Origin: a virus
Direction: 5' to 3' (one strand)
Virus record (IMG/VR): IMGVR_UViG_3300021961_000763
Coordinates: 1 to 21,030 of that record
DNA: 21,030 bases
Shown: positions 1 through 9,351 of the stretch, piece by piece
Numbering within the stretch: the first letter of the stretch is position 1
Layout of the letters: every line of letters starts with the position of its first letter
Made by a program: the position numbers and the translations under genes
Notes under the pieces: generated by a model
What the model saw: the letters and a program-made list of their open reading frames with translations, nothing else
Database searches by the model: none
What the model was told of the DNA's origin: nothing

Positions 1-3000
1 GAGGTACCAGAAATAGCTTCTACTAAAGAATTAAAAACGCTAGTAGCTGTATTAACATTTAGAGAGTTTAAAGAATTATTTAAAGCGTCATCAATGCCGT
101 CTACAAGAGTTGTAGCACCTGTTAAAGCGTTAGAGAAGTCATAACTATTTAGTTTAGCATTAAGCTGAGTTTTAACTGCTTCAAGCTTATCTGTAGCCTC
201 AGTAAGTTTAGTTTGTACCTCGTAATCTCCTAGAGTGGAGTTTAAGGTATTTTGTATATTTGCAATATCTGCAGCTGCTTCCTCTAAATTAGTAGTAAAA
301 GACACACCTGCAAGACTATTATTTAAAGTAGTATCGATGCTGGCAATAGCTGCTTGAGCCTCTCCAGTTTTTACAGAGAAATCTACTGAATCTAGAGCAC
401 TATTTACCGAGTCTACAGAAGCATTTATAGCCCCTATCGCAATAGCAGTACTAGTTTCTAATACTACACCACCTAAGGTATCTTTTACTTCTTGAATCGA
501 AGATTCAACATTTTCAATCATTGTCTCGGCTGAGATACTTAAATCAACATTAGAAATAGTACTGTCTAATAGGTTGACGGCAGCATTAATAACTTTAACC
601 ATATTATCTGCCGCAGCACTTAAATCTACTTCTTCAATAGTCGAGTTTAGAGTATTTACAGCTAAAGTAATTGCATCTACTGCCTCAGTGGCTGCAACAC
701 CTAAATCTACTGATTTAAGAGTGCTATCAATAGTATTAATAGAAGCAGTTATATTATTAGCAGTACCGGCAGCTGAAATAGAAAGAGATACGTCATTTAG
801 AGTACTGTTAATTACGTTTACCGCGGAGACAATTTGGTCTTTAGCAGTTTGCGCGGAGACCTCAAAATTAATCTCATTCAATAGAGAATCAATAACGTCT
901 ACAGACGTATAGAGCGAAGTTAACGCATCAGACGCTTCGAATAAGACAGATAAACTGCCGCCCTCCTCAAGTACTGCATTTATGTTACCAATTCCTTCAG
1001 CGTAGAGATTTAAGTTTTCAGGTGCCGTATCAGATAGATTCTGACCAACAGTAGCAAGACCAACATATCCAGCAGTTAATCTATCTAAGTCAGTGCCTAC
1101 AGCAGCCACAAAAGTTCCAAAACTAGTTGTAGCTGTTTGAATACTGACATCTAAAATATTACCTGCTTCAGTTAAAGTAGTGAGAGCTCCAGTAATTAAA
1201 CCAAGATTGACATTAAAGTTATCTAACGGCCCACCTGGAGCTGTTAAGATGTCAAAACCATCTGTTTTTAGGGTAGAGAGTAGTGATTCTCTAAATTGAG
1301 AAAATATACCACCTTCTCCATAGAATTGAGATAGCCCGTCCACGTCTAGATACTTTACTAAGTCTTCGTTAAAGTTTCTAAAATTATCAGTAAGCCCAAC
1401 ACTAATCTCTTCTAGACCGTCAAAAACAGTTTCTACTGGTGTGAAGAACTCCTCAACCTGAGCCGCTAGAGCCTGTAACTGAGTAAAGGCTGCTGACGCA
1501 TTTGCAATGGCTTCTTCAATTTTTGCTTCCCGAGCAGCTTCTTCTAAGGTAGCAAAAATAATTTCCGCATTACCGGCTGCTGCCTGAATAAATGCACTAC
1601 GAAGAGCTGCACCAGACTCTCCGCCGATAGCCTCTAAATTGACTGTAAGAGCTTCTAAATCTTTATTATAGGAAGAGAGAGCTTCGCGTACCTTATTTAC
1701 AACAGACTCTTCATCAGTACGAACCTGATTAAGATTAAAATTAGACTCAGCTAATAGCTCAGTGATATCTTGTAAATCATTTTGCGCTTGATTAAAGGTT
1801 ACAACCGCATCTTGAGTTTTTTTGATAATATCACTCTCTTTACGACGAGTATCTATTAAACTACCTGTTAAAGACGCAATAGATGCTTCTACAAACGCTA
1901 AATCTTCTATAGCCTGTGTTCTATCTCCCAACAGTTGTTCATATTCAGCTTCAACGTCTACAACGGAACTTAATTCACGCTTTAATGCGCTTTGCTTAGA
2001 GGTTAAATCACTAAGCTGTAAGAACCCGCTAAAGTCAAGATTTTCAGCAGAAACAAGACTTGCAATTTCAGCTTCTACAGCAGAAATCTCCTGACGCAGT
2101 AGAGAGGAAGATTTACCGCTAAGTTTATTAGTCTTTTCAAACTCTTTTACCGCTTTAGCTGCAACCTCGAAGGCATCTTTAGCTGTATCACGTAAATCAT
2201 ATAGTTCATTACCAGACTCGGCTACCGTAGCTAGCGTATCGTCGTAGATGCCTAATATCTCAGAAGTTTGGTCTGAGATATTACTAGTAAGAGAGATAAT
2301 CTCTGAGCCTAGATCTTTAATAGTGCTAAGTACCGCATCTTTAGATTGATTAAAGGCATCTGAAATTTGACGTACTGTATCTTCATATGCAACTACTAAA
2401 TCATAGACGATATCAATAGTTTGGATGGTGGCATCTTGTAAGACATCTAGAGACTGTGCAAACTCCATAATCTTGTCTTCGTTATCACCAAACTCGTTAT
2501 TAAGAGTGTCAATCGCATCTTTAAAGTTATCTACGATATTCTCACCACGAGTAATACTCTGTAGGTACGAGTTTATACTTTGAGCCGCATTACCGAACTT
2601 AGCATCATTCATAGCTGTCATAAGGTCTTGGAGTGGTACAGCACCTATCCCAACTGTTGCAATAATACTAGAGTTGATACGCTCTAGCCCAGCAGCAAAG
2701 TTACGAGTCGCTTTAGCAAACTGTTGTAGGGCTTTAGTGCGGTCTTGCTCTCTTAAGATTGCGAGACGTTGTTCTGCCGCAGTTTCTGCAATAGCACTAC
2801 CATATCCATCAGCGGCAATAACAGCCTTAAGTTGTTCTTTAGTTAGGGTAAGAATGCTTTCCTGAATTGCATATTCGTTAACCTTAATAGCGTCTTGTAA
2901 GGCTTGGTTAGCCTCTGCGATTCGTCCTGGTTCTATTTCTGGAACAGCATTAAGCTCTGTTATAATGCCTTTCCAATCCTTAACAGCTTGAGTACCGCCC

Positions 3001-6000
3001 TCAATCACGTTTTTAAGATTTTTTAACTCTGGTCCAAGCTCAAAGGCTTCTACTGCATCACGAAGTGCTTCCGCAGAGGCAGAGATAAGATTACCGATTT
3101 CTGCATTTATACCTGCTCGAATAGCTGCAGCAGTTTCTCCGGCAGTCATACCTAGTTCTGTAAACACAGAACTCATAGCTCGTACACGCGCAACAACGTT
3201 GCGTACGGCGATAGCTCCAGCATTTAACTCTTTTGACACGTCTTGTAGGTTTTCGAACATACCTCTAGAAGATTCAATTACACCAACGCTTGCTAGAGCA
3301 TACTGTTTAAATGAGGTTACTAATCTATCAGTCTGGTCACTGCTTTCTCCAAAGTACTTCACAGTTTCTTCACGAAGCTGATTATAATATGCAGACACAT
3401 TAGAGGCGTTAGCAGCAGCTACTCTATCTATTTCTGCATAGATGTTAGCAATGTTTGGAACATTTGCAGTAATTTTTGCCAGAGTAGCACTAAACTCTTG
3501 AGCAAACTCTAAACCTGCTAAGAATCGTTCTTGAGTCTTTTGATTAATATCTTGGATTTCTGCAAACACATCAAGAGCTTGCTGTAAATCCGCTGCATTA
3601 GGTGTGAGAGCATCTACAACAAGACTACGGAAAGTTACTGCACCCGCATCATTACGTTGAATAGTAACTCCTTGAAAAAACTGTTTTACCAGTTCATCAG
3701 AAACTGCTTGAGCTTCCTTACCAACATTTTCTAGAGCCTTGAATCCACTCTTAAATGCTAATCCAACTTTTTCAAAATTACCTTTATAGAACCTAACTTG
3801 CACGTCAATCTCGTCTGCAAGTCTAATACCGGCAGATTTTAAGCCTGTAATCAGATTACCGAATACCTGTGTAGGAATATCTTCAATAGCTGCAACGTTC
3901 TCGGCACTTAAATCACGACTTACTGTTTCTAAGCCTTGATACCCTTCACCGGTTATTTTACCTTTGACATCTGCTGTAGGCTTTGGGCGCTTACCGAATA
4001 AAGCACCTATAATTAAGGCCCCAATTGCAGCAAAAATTAATGGAGTAGCAAATGCGGCTATAGCAGTACTACCTACCGTAGTAGAAATAGCAGCAGAAAC
4101 TTTGGCGACAAAAGCAGTACCCTTAAAAAGAGTAGCAACACCAAACCCGATAGCACCTCCTATAGTACTAGCTAAAGAAGTGTCTCCAGTTAGTTTACCA
4201 ATAAAGTTACCAATAAAAGCTCCCTGTATCGCAGATAAAGCGACAGAAGCAAAGGTAGACATACTAGCCGCTGGAACAGCAGCTGTAGTAGTTCCCGCAG
4301 TAGTACCGGCTACTGTTCCAGCAGCGCTCCCTACCGCGGATGCAGATAGGGTTTCTGCAGTACTAGCTAGTTGAGTAGAAGACTTAGCTAAACTAGCACC
4401 GGCATTCTGTAGCCCCACAGAAGACTTAGCAAACTCTCCAAATGAGCGTTTTAAGTCATTTATACCTGTAACCTCAAAGAATACATTTTTAAGCGTATCC
4501 ATCGAAAATAGATTCTGAATACCTCCAGAACCTCCTAGAGAGGCTAAGCTTGCAATCGTTTTAACAAATGCTTTTAGTTTACCGTTGGCAATATCAGTAA
4601 TAGCGCCAAGCACTTTTTGAATTTCAGCTAGCTCTTCTTCTTTTGCAATTCGTTCTGTAGTTACTTTTTGTAGCGACGCCTGAAGAACAGCTTGAGACTG
4701 GGTTAAGGATGCAAGAGACTGCTCTGTGGCAGCTCTCTGCCCAGAGGCGCGACTTAGTTCTAACGTCGCTTGTTGTTGCTCTTGAAGTTGTTTTAAATAG
4801 TTTGTTCCAGCAGAGCGAATATCTTGAGCGTTTGCACCAACTAGTGAGTCGAAATAAGACTGTTGACTTGCTAGCAGTGATTCCGTGGCCGAAGTTACTT
4901 TTTCACGAAGTGAAATTTCTTTTTCTAATGCTTCAGAGTACTTATTTTGAACATCAGTTAAATCTTGTGTTTGAGATTCTAAAATATTTTTGAGAAGTGC
5001 TTCTTCTTGTAACAGACGATTTACTCCAGCTTGTTTAGAGCTAGTTACTACGGAAGAAATAGTTTTTGTAATTTCTTTTACTAGGTTGAGAATTAAATCA
5101 GCTTCTTTACGAGCAAGCTCTTCTCTAGCCTTTAAAATTTCTGCGTTAGCTTGAGCCTCTCTTACCTGTAATTCGTTTAAAGTTTTTTGATACTCGGCAA
5201 TTTTTTCTTGCCCACCTGCTTTTTCTGCTTCTGCCTGTGCTTGAATTGTTTGACGTCTAATGTCATTTAGAGCATCTAGTTCTGTACGCTGTTTTTGTAA
5301 ATCGCTTATCTGAGCACTAATATTACCAGACTGTATTTCAAAAGCCTGTTCAATGCCTTTAAACACGGTACCTTCAGGTCCGTATAAATTAATCATAGCA
5401 GATTCTAACTTAGTTATTTCGGCAAGAGCTTCTGTAAATACTTTTGTGTCTGGCTTATAATCGACTTTTTTTACCAGAGAAGCATCAACTCCTTGAGCTG
5501 TTAGAGCTTGTCTTATTACATCGCTGTAACCCTTTAGAAATTCATTATTTAAGGTTTGAAGATTAGTTAAGTAACTATTATCAGAACGAATTTTAGCTAT
5601 TTGAGCCTCTAACGCAGCTTTTTGAGTATTAGCTTCTGCACGTTGAATAGTTTTTTGAGTCTCTAAAATTTCACGCTGACGACGTAATTCATCTGCACTC
5701 GCATCAAGCTTAGCTTTTTCTAATTTAGCTTGTTCATCAAATATTTGTAGTTCTAGCTCTAATTGTCTTTCAATAGCTGCTATCGAAGCTCCAGAAGATT
5801 TTAAGTTTTGTTCTGCAATTTGCTTTTCAACAGCAATAAGCTCTAACTCACGAGAGTAGTTAACCTCTGCCTCTGCTTTTTGTAGTTGAAAGAGTTCTTT
5901 TTCTGCTCTAAATACTTCAGCTAGCGCAGCGATACCAAATAAGTCATCTTCTGCAAAAGCCTCTCTAGTAATCTTAGCTTCTTCTACTCTAGCCTGAGCT

Positions 6001-8969
6001 CGAGTTTGTGCAATGCCAAGCTCTATTCTAGATAGTTCTCTTGCAGTTTGTAGTTGACTTTGTTGTATTTCGAGCTGTTGCTTAGCTGCACTGACTCCAC
6101 CTTTAGAGGCTTTTGCTTGTTCTAAGGCTTGTTGTGCTTGTAGCTTAGCGATATTAGCTGAGAGCCTATTTTGAGAAAAAGTACTCTCTAAAGACGCTCT
6201 TTGAGCCAGCGCTTGCTGGTTTTGTAATCTATTACTGAGTTGTGCTATTGCATTTTGATTTCTGAGTTCTTGAGTTTGTTTACGTAATTCCTCTGTCAAA
6301 TTAGCTGCTGCAATAGTTTGGTCAACAAATCTTCCAATTGCAGCTTGTAGCGTTTTATTGTAGAGTTCTGCTTCTGCATTGATTGTAGCTCTTAGTTTAC
6401 GCTCGTCATCAAAGTTTAGCTGTCTTTCTTTTACTAGTGCATTAATAGCCTGCTCATTACCAATAAGTTTAGCAGACTCTGCGGTTCTAAGTAATGTAGT
6501 CTCAATAAGCTCATTCTGATTAGCTATTTGTTCTTGTTGATTAGTAACGATCTTACCTTCTATATCAATTATACCCTGAAAGGGGGCAGTATCAATTAAA
6601 CCAATCTCTTTGCTAAAAGTAGAAGTGATACCTTTATATGTTTTTTCTAAAGCAAGTAGAGATGATTCAATCTCTTTAAATACTCTAATCTCGTCTAATA
6701 TACTGTTTATGGAGGTGCTAAGTTGTATATTAGCACTTTTGATTTTTAGAATTTCTTCATCGCTCATCTGAGCTAAAGCAGTAGAGTCTCTTAGTAGAGC
6801 ATTTTGTTTTACAAAAGCCTCATTAGCTATTTGAAGTTGGCTCTCTAAACCGCCAATACTAGAACCAAGTTGTTGTGAGTTAATAGAACCGGCTTTAATA
6901 GCCTCATTTAAATCGTTAATAGTACTAACAGATAAAATACCGGCTTCTACTAATCTTCTCTGTTCCGCATTTAAACCAGCCAAAGAAAAGTCTTCTCCTA
7001 GCTTCTGAACCTGTTGACCAAACACAGCAAATCGTTCAGAACTTTTTTGAATAACTCCTAGAGTGGTATCAGTAATACTTGTCGCAACTTTTTCTGCAGA
7101 TAGTCCAGTCTGTGCAGCTAGCTCTCCTATAACTAAATAGTACTCTGCTCCATACTTTTTATACGCATCCGCTATAGCAGTAACTAGAGTTAACTGTTGA
7201 CGTAACCCATCTAGTTGTGCAGGGTCAGTAGTTTCTGCAATAGTTGCATTTAATTCAGCTATTTTTTCATTTGCAGCACCTAAAAGGTCTATTTCAGCGG
7301 CTACTTGATCAGCTACTGTTCCAAAATTTTCAATAAATCCTGAAGCTCTTAGAGCATTTGACTCTGCCGTATCTTCTATCTCTTTTCGTAGTGTTTTTAA
7401 GCTATCAGGTAATTTTTCTAAATCTTCTGCAGTGGCACCAAGAGCCTTTAAAGACTCTGTGAGTTTTGCACTACCTCCAGCAGCTGCTGCTGCCGCACCC
7501 GTAAAACCTGTTTCTAAGTTTTTTGAGGCTTCAAACAATTTAGAAATTTTTTCGGTTAACCAACCAATAGCGTCTATTCCAAAAACTTGTAATGCAAGTT
7601 GCGCTGCAGTAACAACTAGCCCAATAACACCTAACGTCTTAGAAAGTAGGCTAAAGGCGATTGTTAAACCTGAAGCTGCTCCACGTAAAAGATTAGCAGT
7701 ACCGATAAAAGCTCTGGATTTTACATCAGCTTTTTCCAAGGCTAAGGAGTTAGCTGAGATAGCTGCAGTCAAAGCCTGATATGATTGACTTCCAGTTTTT
7801 TTAGTAGCTTCTAAAAACTTCTGCTGTTCTTTATAGGCAAGATTAACTTTATTAAGTTGAGAGATAGTTTGGATAGCTCCACCTCTCTGTAAGTCTAGTG
7901 CTTCTTTAAATCTTTTAGCTTGTTCAGCATCCTGACCCTTAAGAGGAGTTGCTCTAATGATGTACCCCCCTTTTTCTCTTTTTTGCCCAACAGTTTCTCT
8001 TAAGTTCGATAAAGCAGAAACATCAAATTTATTTTTATCTGCTAAGAACTCAGAAAGCTTAGTTAAATCTTTTAAAGAATCATTAACAAAACCTCCTACA
8101 ACTTGAGAGCCTTTACTAAATACAAGAGTTAATATCCCACCAAATAGTAATAAAGTATTACCAAAATCATTCTTAAAAAAGTTTACAATAGGTAATAAGA
8201 CATTAACTAATAACTTAGCTAAGGCTATACCTAACTCTTCTACTTGTACTCTAAGTTGCTCTAGTGACTTTTGAGTAGAAGGAGCTGTAGTGTCAATAGC
8301 ACCAAATTTACGCAAACCCTCTTCAATAGCTGCGTTAGCAAAAGCCTGACGACGTTGGAACTCATTTAGAGAGTTTGCACTTACTCCAAGTTGTCTAGCG
8401 TATTTTTGCACCGCCGGTTCTATACGGGTAAAGATACCAAGTTCGTCTAAGAGTTCTGGTTCTAACTTAGCAACACCTCGAGTAATACGCTGTAAGGAGT
8501 CTGTAAAGTCTCTACCAAGTGCGCGAGAAGCTTTTAAAGCTACCGTAGTAAATCCTTCAATCTGACGAGTATTAAAACCCGCACTAAGAGCAATGTTAGC
8601 ATTTTGAGCGGCCTCAGTAAGAGTAACTTGACCTTCTGTAATATCTTTAATAGATTTAAGAATACGTGGACCACTCTGTCCGATTTCTGCCGCTAGAGTT
8701 TTTGTACCTTGAATAATAGCATCTGATTGTGCTGCTTTAGATAATGCAGAGAAAGCCTGTTGTAGAGCAAAGATAGTTGCAGCTGCACCAGCATATGCAG
8801 CAACTAAGCCGCCTAATCCTTGAGACTGGGCTGCAAAAGCACGACCCGCGCTGGCCGACGATTGGCCAAGGCGGGTCTGAGATCTGTTAATTCGATCTGT
8901 ATCTTTGTTGACTTTATCGGCACCAGTACTAGTAAATTGTGTCTGGATTATATTCTTAATTACAGCCAA
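1..8969 (-). CDS. Tape measure protein (partial, C-terminus off left edge)
   Basis: One uninterrupted minus-strand frame runs from a TTG at 8967-8969 to the left edge, giving 2989 codons without a stop. Tape measure proteins thread the tail lumen, set tail length and are ejected with the DNA. The N-terminus reads MAVIKNIIQTQF and leads into an Ala/Gly-rich segment. Hydrophobic stretches lie near residues 54-69, 247-284, 431-464 and 1560-1660; the last is a long Gly/Ala/Ile-rich block. Residues about 840-1470 are Ala/Gln/Glu/Lys-rich and look like coiled coil. Eleven 27-residue repeats occupy about residues 2692-2988. The position after the G/GT chaperones is classic. A stop at 8979-8981 closes this frame upstream, so the start must lie at or below 8978. 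TTG overlaps nothing and has a weak GAGAAG about 5 nt ahead. I saw no peptidase or lysozyme motif in the visible part. Family assignment is secure; the exact start is less so. Confidence 0.93.
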   Translation of the reverse strand, partial: MAVIKNIIQTQFTSTGADKVNKDTDRINRSQTRLGQSSASAGRAFAAQSQGLGGLVAAYAGAAATIFALQQAFSALSKAAQSDAIIQGTKTLAAEIGQSGPRILKSIKDITEGQVTLTEAAQNANIALSAGFNTRQIEGFTTVALKASRALGRDFTDSLQRITRGVAKLEPELLDELGIFTRIEPAVQKYARQLGVSANSLNEFQRRQAFANAAIEEGLRKFGAIDTTAPSTQKSLEQLRVQVEELGIALAKLLVNVLLPIVNFFKNDFGNTLLLFGGILTLVFSKGSQVVGGFVNDSLKDLTKLSEFLADKNKFDVSALSNLRETVGQKREKGGYIIRATPLKGQDAEQAKRFKEALDLQRGGAIQTISQLNKVNLAYKEQQKFLEATKKTGSQSYQALTAAISANSLALEKADVKSRAFIGTANLLRGAASGLTIAFSLLSKTLGVIGLVVTAAQLALQVFGIDAIGWLTEKISKLFEASKNLETGFTGAAAAAAGGSAKLTESLKALGATAEDLEKLPDSLKTLRKEIEDTAESNALRASGFIENFGTVADQVAAEIDLLGAANEKIAELNATIAETTDPAQLDGLRQQLTLVTAIADAYKKYGAEYYLVIGELAAQTGLSAEKVATSITDTTLGVIQKSSERFAVFGQQVQKLGEDFSLAGLNAEQRRLVEAGILSVSTINDLNEAIKAGSINSQQLGSSIGGLESQLQIANEAFVKQNALLRDSTALAQMSDEEILKIKSANIQLSTSINSILDEIRVFKEIESSLLALEKTYKGITSTFSKEIGLIDTAPFQGIIDIEGKIVTNQQEQIANQNELIETTLLRTAESAKLIGNEQAINALVKERQLNFDDERKLRATINAEAELYNKTLQAAIGRFVDQTIAAANLTEELRKQTQELRNQNAIAQLSNRLQNQQALAQRASLESTFSQNRLSANIAKLQAQQALEQAKASKGGVSAAKQQLEIQQSQLQTARELSRIELGIAQTRAQARVEEAKITREAFAEDDLFGIAALAEVFRAEKELFQLQKAEAEVNYSRELELIAVEKQIAEQNLKSSGASIAAIERQLELELQIFDEQAKLEKAKLDASADELRRQREILETQKTIQRAEANTQKAALEAQIAKIRSDNSYLTNLQTLNNEFLKGYSDVIRQALTAQGVDASLVKKVDYKPDTKVFTEALAEITKLESAMINLYGPEGTVFKGIEQAFEIQSGNISAQISDLQKQRTELDALNDIRRQTIQAQAEAEKAGGQEKIAEYQKTLNELQVREAQANAEILKAREELARKEADLILNLVKEITKTISSVVTSSKQAGVNRLLQEEALLKNILESQTQDLTDVQNKYSEALEKEISLREKVTSATESLLASQQSYFDSLVGANAQDIRSAGTNYLKQLQEQQQATLELSRASGQRAATEQSLASLTQSQAVLQASLQKVTTERIAKEEELAEIQKVLGAITDIANGKLKAFVKTIASLASLGGSGGIQNLFSMDTLKNVFFEVTGINDLKRSFGEFAKSSVGLQNAGASLAKSSTQLASTAETLSASAVGSAAGTVAGTTAGTTTAAVPAASMSTFASVALSAIQGAFIGNFIGKLTGDTSLASTIGGAIGFGVATLFKGTAFVAKVSAAISTTVGSTAIAAFATPLIFAAIGALIIGALFGKRPKPTADVKGKITGEGYQGLETVSRDLSAENVAAIEDIPTQVFGNLITGLKSAGIRLADEIDVQVRFYKGNFEKVGLAFKSGFKALENVGKEAQAVSDELVKQFFQGVTIQRNDAGAVTFRSLVVDALTPNAADLQQALDVFAEIQDINQKTQERFLAGLEFAQEFSATLAKITANVPNIANIYAEIDRVAAANASNVSAYYNQLREETVKYFGESSDQTDRLVTSFKQYALASVGVIESSRGMFENLQDVSKELNAGAIAVRNVVARVRAMSSVFTELGMTAGETAAAIRAGINAEIGNLISASAEALRDAVEAFELGPELKNLKNVIEGGTQAVKDWKGIITELNAVPEIEPGRIAEANQALQDAIKVNEYAIQESILTLTKEQLKAVIAADGYGSAIAETAAEQRLAILREQDRTKALQQFAKATRNFAAGLERINSSIIATVGIGAVPLQDLMTAMNDAKFGNAAQSINSYLQSITRGENIVDNFKDAIDTLNNEFGDNEDKIMEFAQSLDVLQDATIQTIDIVYDLVVAYEDTVRQISDAFNQSKDAVLSTIKDLGSEIISLTSNISDQTSEILGIYDDTLATVAESGNELYDLRDTAKDAFEVAAKAVKEFEKTNKLSGKSSSLLRQEISAVEAEIASLVSAENLDFSGFLQLSDLTSKQSALKRELSSVVDVEAEYEQLLGDRTQAIEDLAFVEASIASLTGSLIDTRRKESDIIKKTQDAVVTFNQAQNDLQDITELLAESNFNLNQVRTDEESVVNKVREALSSYNKDLEALTVNLEAIGGESGAALRSAFIQAAAGNAEIIFATLEEAAREAKIEEAIANASAAFTQLQALAAQVEEFFTPVETVFDGLEEISVGLTDNFRNFNEDLVKYLDVDGLSQFYGEGGIFSQFRESLLSTLKTDGFDILTAPGGPLDNFNVNLGLITGALTTLTEAGNILDVSIQTATTSFGTFVAAVGTDLDRLTAGYVGLATVGQNLSDTAPENLNLYAEGIGNINAVLEEGGSLSVLFEASDALTSLYTSVDVIDSLLNEINFEVSAQTAKDQIVSAVNVINSTLNDVSLSISAAGTANNITASINTIDSTLKSVDLGVAATEAVDAITLAVNTLNSTIEEVDLSAAADNMVKVINAAVNLLDSTISNVDLSISAETMIENVESSIQEVKDTLGGVVLETSTAIAIGAINASVDSVNSALDSVDFSVKTGEAQAAIASIDTTLNNSLAGVSFTTNLEEAAADIANIQNTLNSTLGDYEVQTKLTEATDKLEAVKTQLNAKLNSYDFSNALTGATTLVDGIDDALNNSLNSLNVNTATSVFNSLVEAISGT
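6..896 (-). repeat. Eleven tandem 27-residue (81-nt) repeats inside the tape measure gene
   Basis: Translated on the minus strand, this stretch falls into eleven units spaced exactly 27 codons apart. Each starts with a hydrophobic residue, then N/D-S-T-L/I, a V at position 9, D/S at 10 and L/F at 11. Examples of unit starts are VINSTLNDVSL, TIDSTLKSVDL, TLNSTIEEVDL, LLDSTISNVDL, SVNSALDSVDF and TLNSTLGDYEV. The second half is Ala/Glu/Ile-rich and ends with a motif like INAAVN. The units are diverged at DNA level but keep phase with no insertion or deletion. A weaker related unit precedes them, and the array reaches the window edge, so the true copy number is probably higher. Confidence 0.85.
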
Positions 8970-8970
8970 G

Positions 8971-9306
8971 TCATCTTCTCACTTTTGCTTTACTTTTTGA
9001 AGCTGCTTCTCGCATCTTACTTTGCTGACGATAGTGCTCTTCAAACACTCCATGCGCTACAAGCATTAAGTCTAAAACTTCTTTTCTATCGTCTACCTCA
9101 TAGATATTCATAAAAGTTTCTAAACATGAATAGTCTTTACCTAACCAAACTCCATTCATACCTTCTATTAAATCGGGAAGTAGATTAAATAGAACAACTG
9201 CGGTTTGGCTAGTATACGGTAGCGAGCCGAGGTCTTTAGGAATTTCATCGTCTCTCGGCTCCCAGCCCATTTGTTCACACATAGAGTAGTACTGCTCTTG
9301 TGTCAT
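8971..9306 (-). CDS. Tail assembly chaperone, T part (made as G-T frameshift fusion)
   Basis: This 111-codon frame starts at an ATG (MTQEQYYSMCEQMGWEP) and lies in the -1 frame relative to the preceding chaperone gene. The frame is open upstream of that ATG right to a slippery heptamer at the end of gene G. A -1 shift there adds 13 residues (LKDFLRNQLHGGG) and gives a 267-residue G-T fusion. In lambda, gpG and gpGT act together on the tape measure and recruit tube subunits; gpGT is the minor frameshift product. A GGAGGG abuts the ATG with no spacer and is paired in the predicted frameshift hairpin, so independent initiation looks unlikely. The acidic, tryptophan-containing N-terminal sequence and basic end (KSKAKVRR) fit T-type extensions. 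The gene ends 2 nt before the tape measure TTG. Confidence 0.85.
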   Translation of the reverse strand: MTQEQYYSMCEQMGWEPRDDEIPKDLGSLPYTSQTAVVLFNLLPDLIEGMNGVWLGKDYSCLETFMNIYEVDDRKEVLDLMLVAHGVFEEHYRQQSKMREAASKSKAKVRR

Positions 9307-9351
9307 CCCTCCGCCATGAAGTTGATTGCGAAGGAAATCTTTTAGTTTTTT
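9306..9351 (-). promoter_or_regulatory. Programmed -1 ribosomal frameshift site (A AAA AAC plus stem-loop)
   Basis: On the minus strand the end of gene G reads GCA AAA AAC TAA. The heptamer A AAA AAC (9345-9351) is in the correct phase (X XXY YYZ), one codon before the stop. Eight nucleotides downstream, TTCCTTCGC (9328-9336) can pair with GCGGAGGGA (9306-9314), forming a 9-bp stem with two G-U pairs and a 13-nt loop. That spacing is typical of stimulatory structures. After the slip the -1 frame reads CTA AAA GAT and stays open through the T part. Confidence 0.9.

Noticed and set aside
6-896. Regularly spaced 81-nt repeats as a possible CRISPR array
   Set aside because: The units are diverged, keep codon phase and have no identical repeat with unique spacers; they are protein repeats.
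574-912. Plus-strand open frame of 112 codons opposite the tape measure
   Set aside because: It is the antisense shadow of the Ala/Ser/Thr-rich 27-residue repeats; it has no ribosome binding site and the minus strand is clearly coding.
3964-4374. Plus-strand open frame of 136 codons, Ala/Val-rich
   Set aside because: It lies opposite the hydrophobic Gly/Ala block of the tape measure, whose codons leave few stops on the other strand; no start signal.
7432-7779. Plus-strand open frame of 115 codons
   Set aside because: Shadow of an Ala-rich, hydrophobic part of the tape measure; low-complexity product and no context for a plus-strand gene.
8970-8984. +1 frameshift joining T to the tape measure at AGA TGA C
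   Set aside because: The tape measure frame is in +1 relation and overlaps the T stop, but there is no prfB-like CUU UGA signal and no upstream Shine-Dalgarno spacing; a TTG start is simpler.
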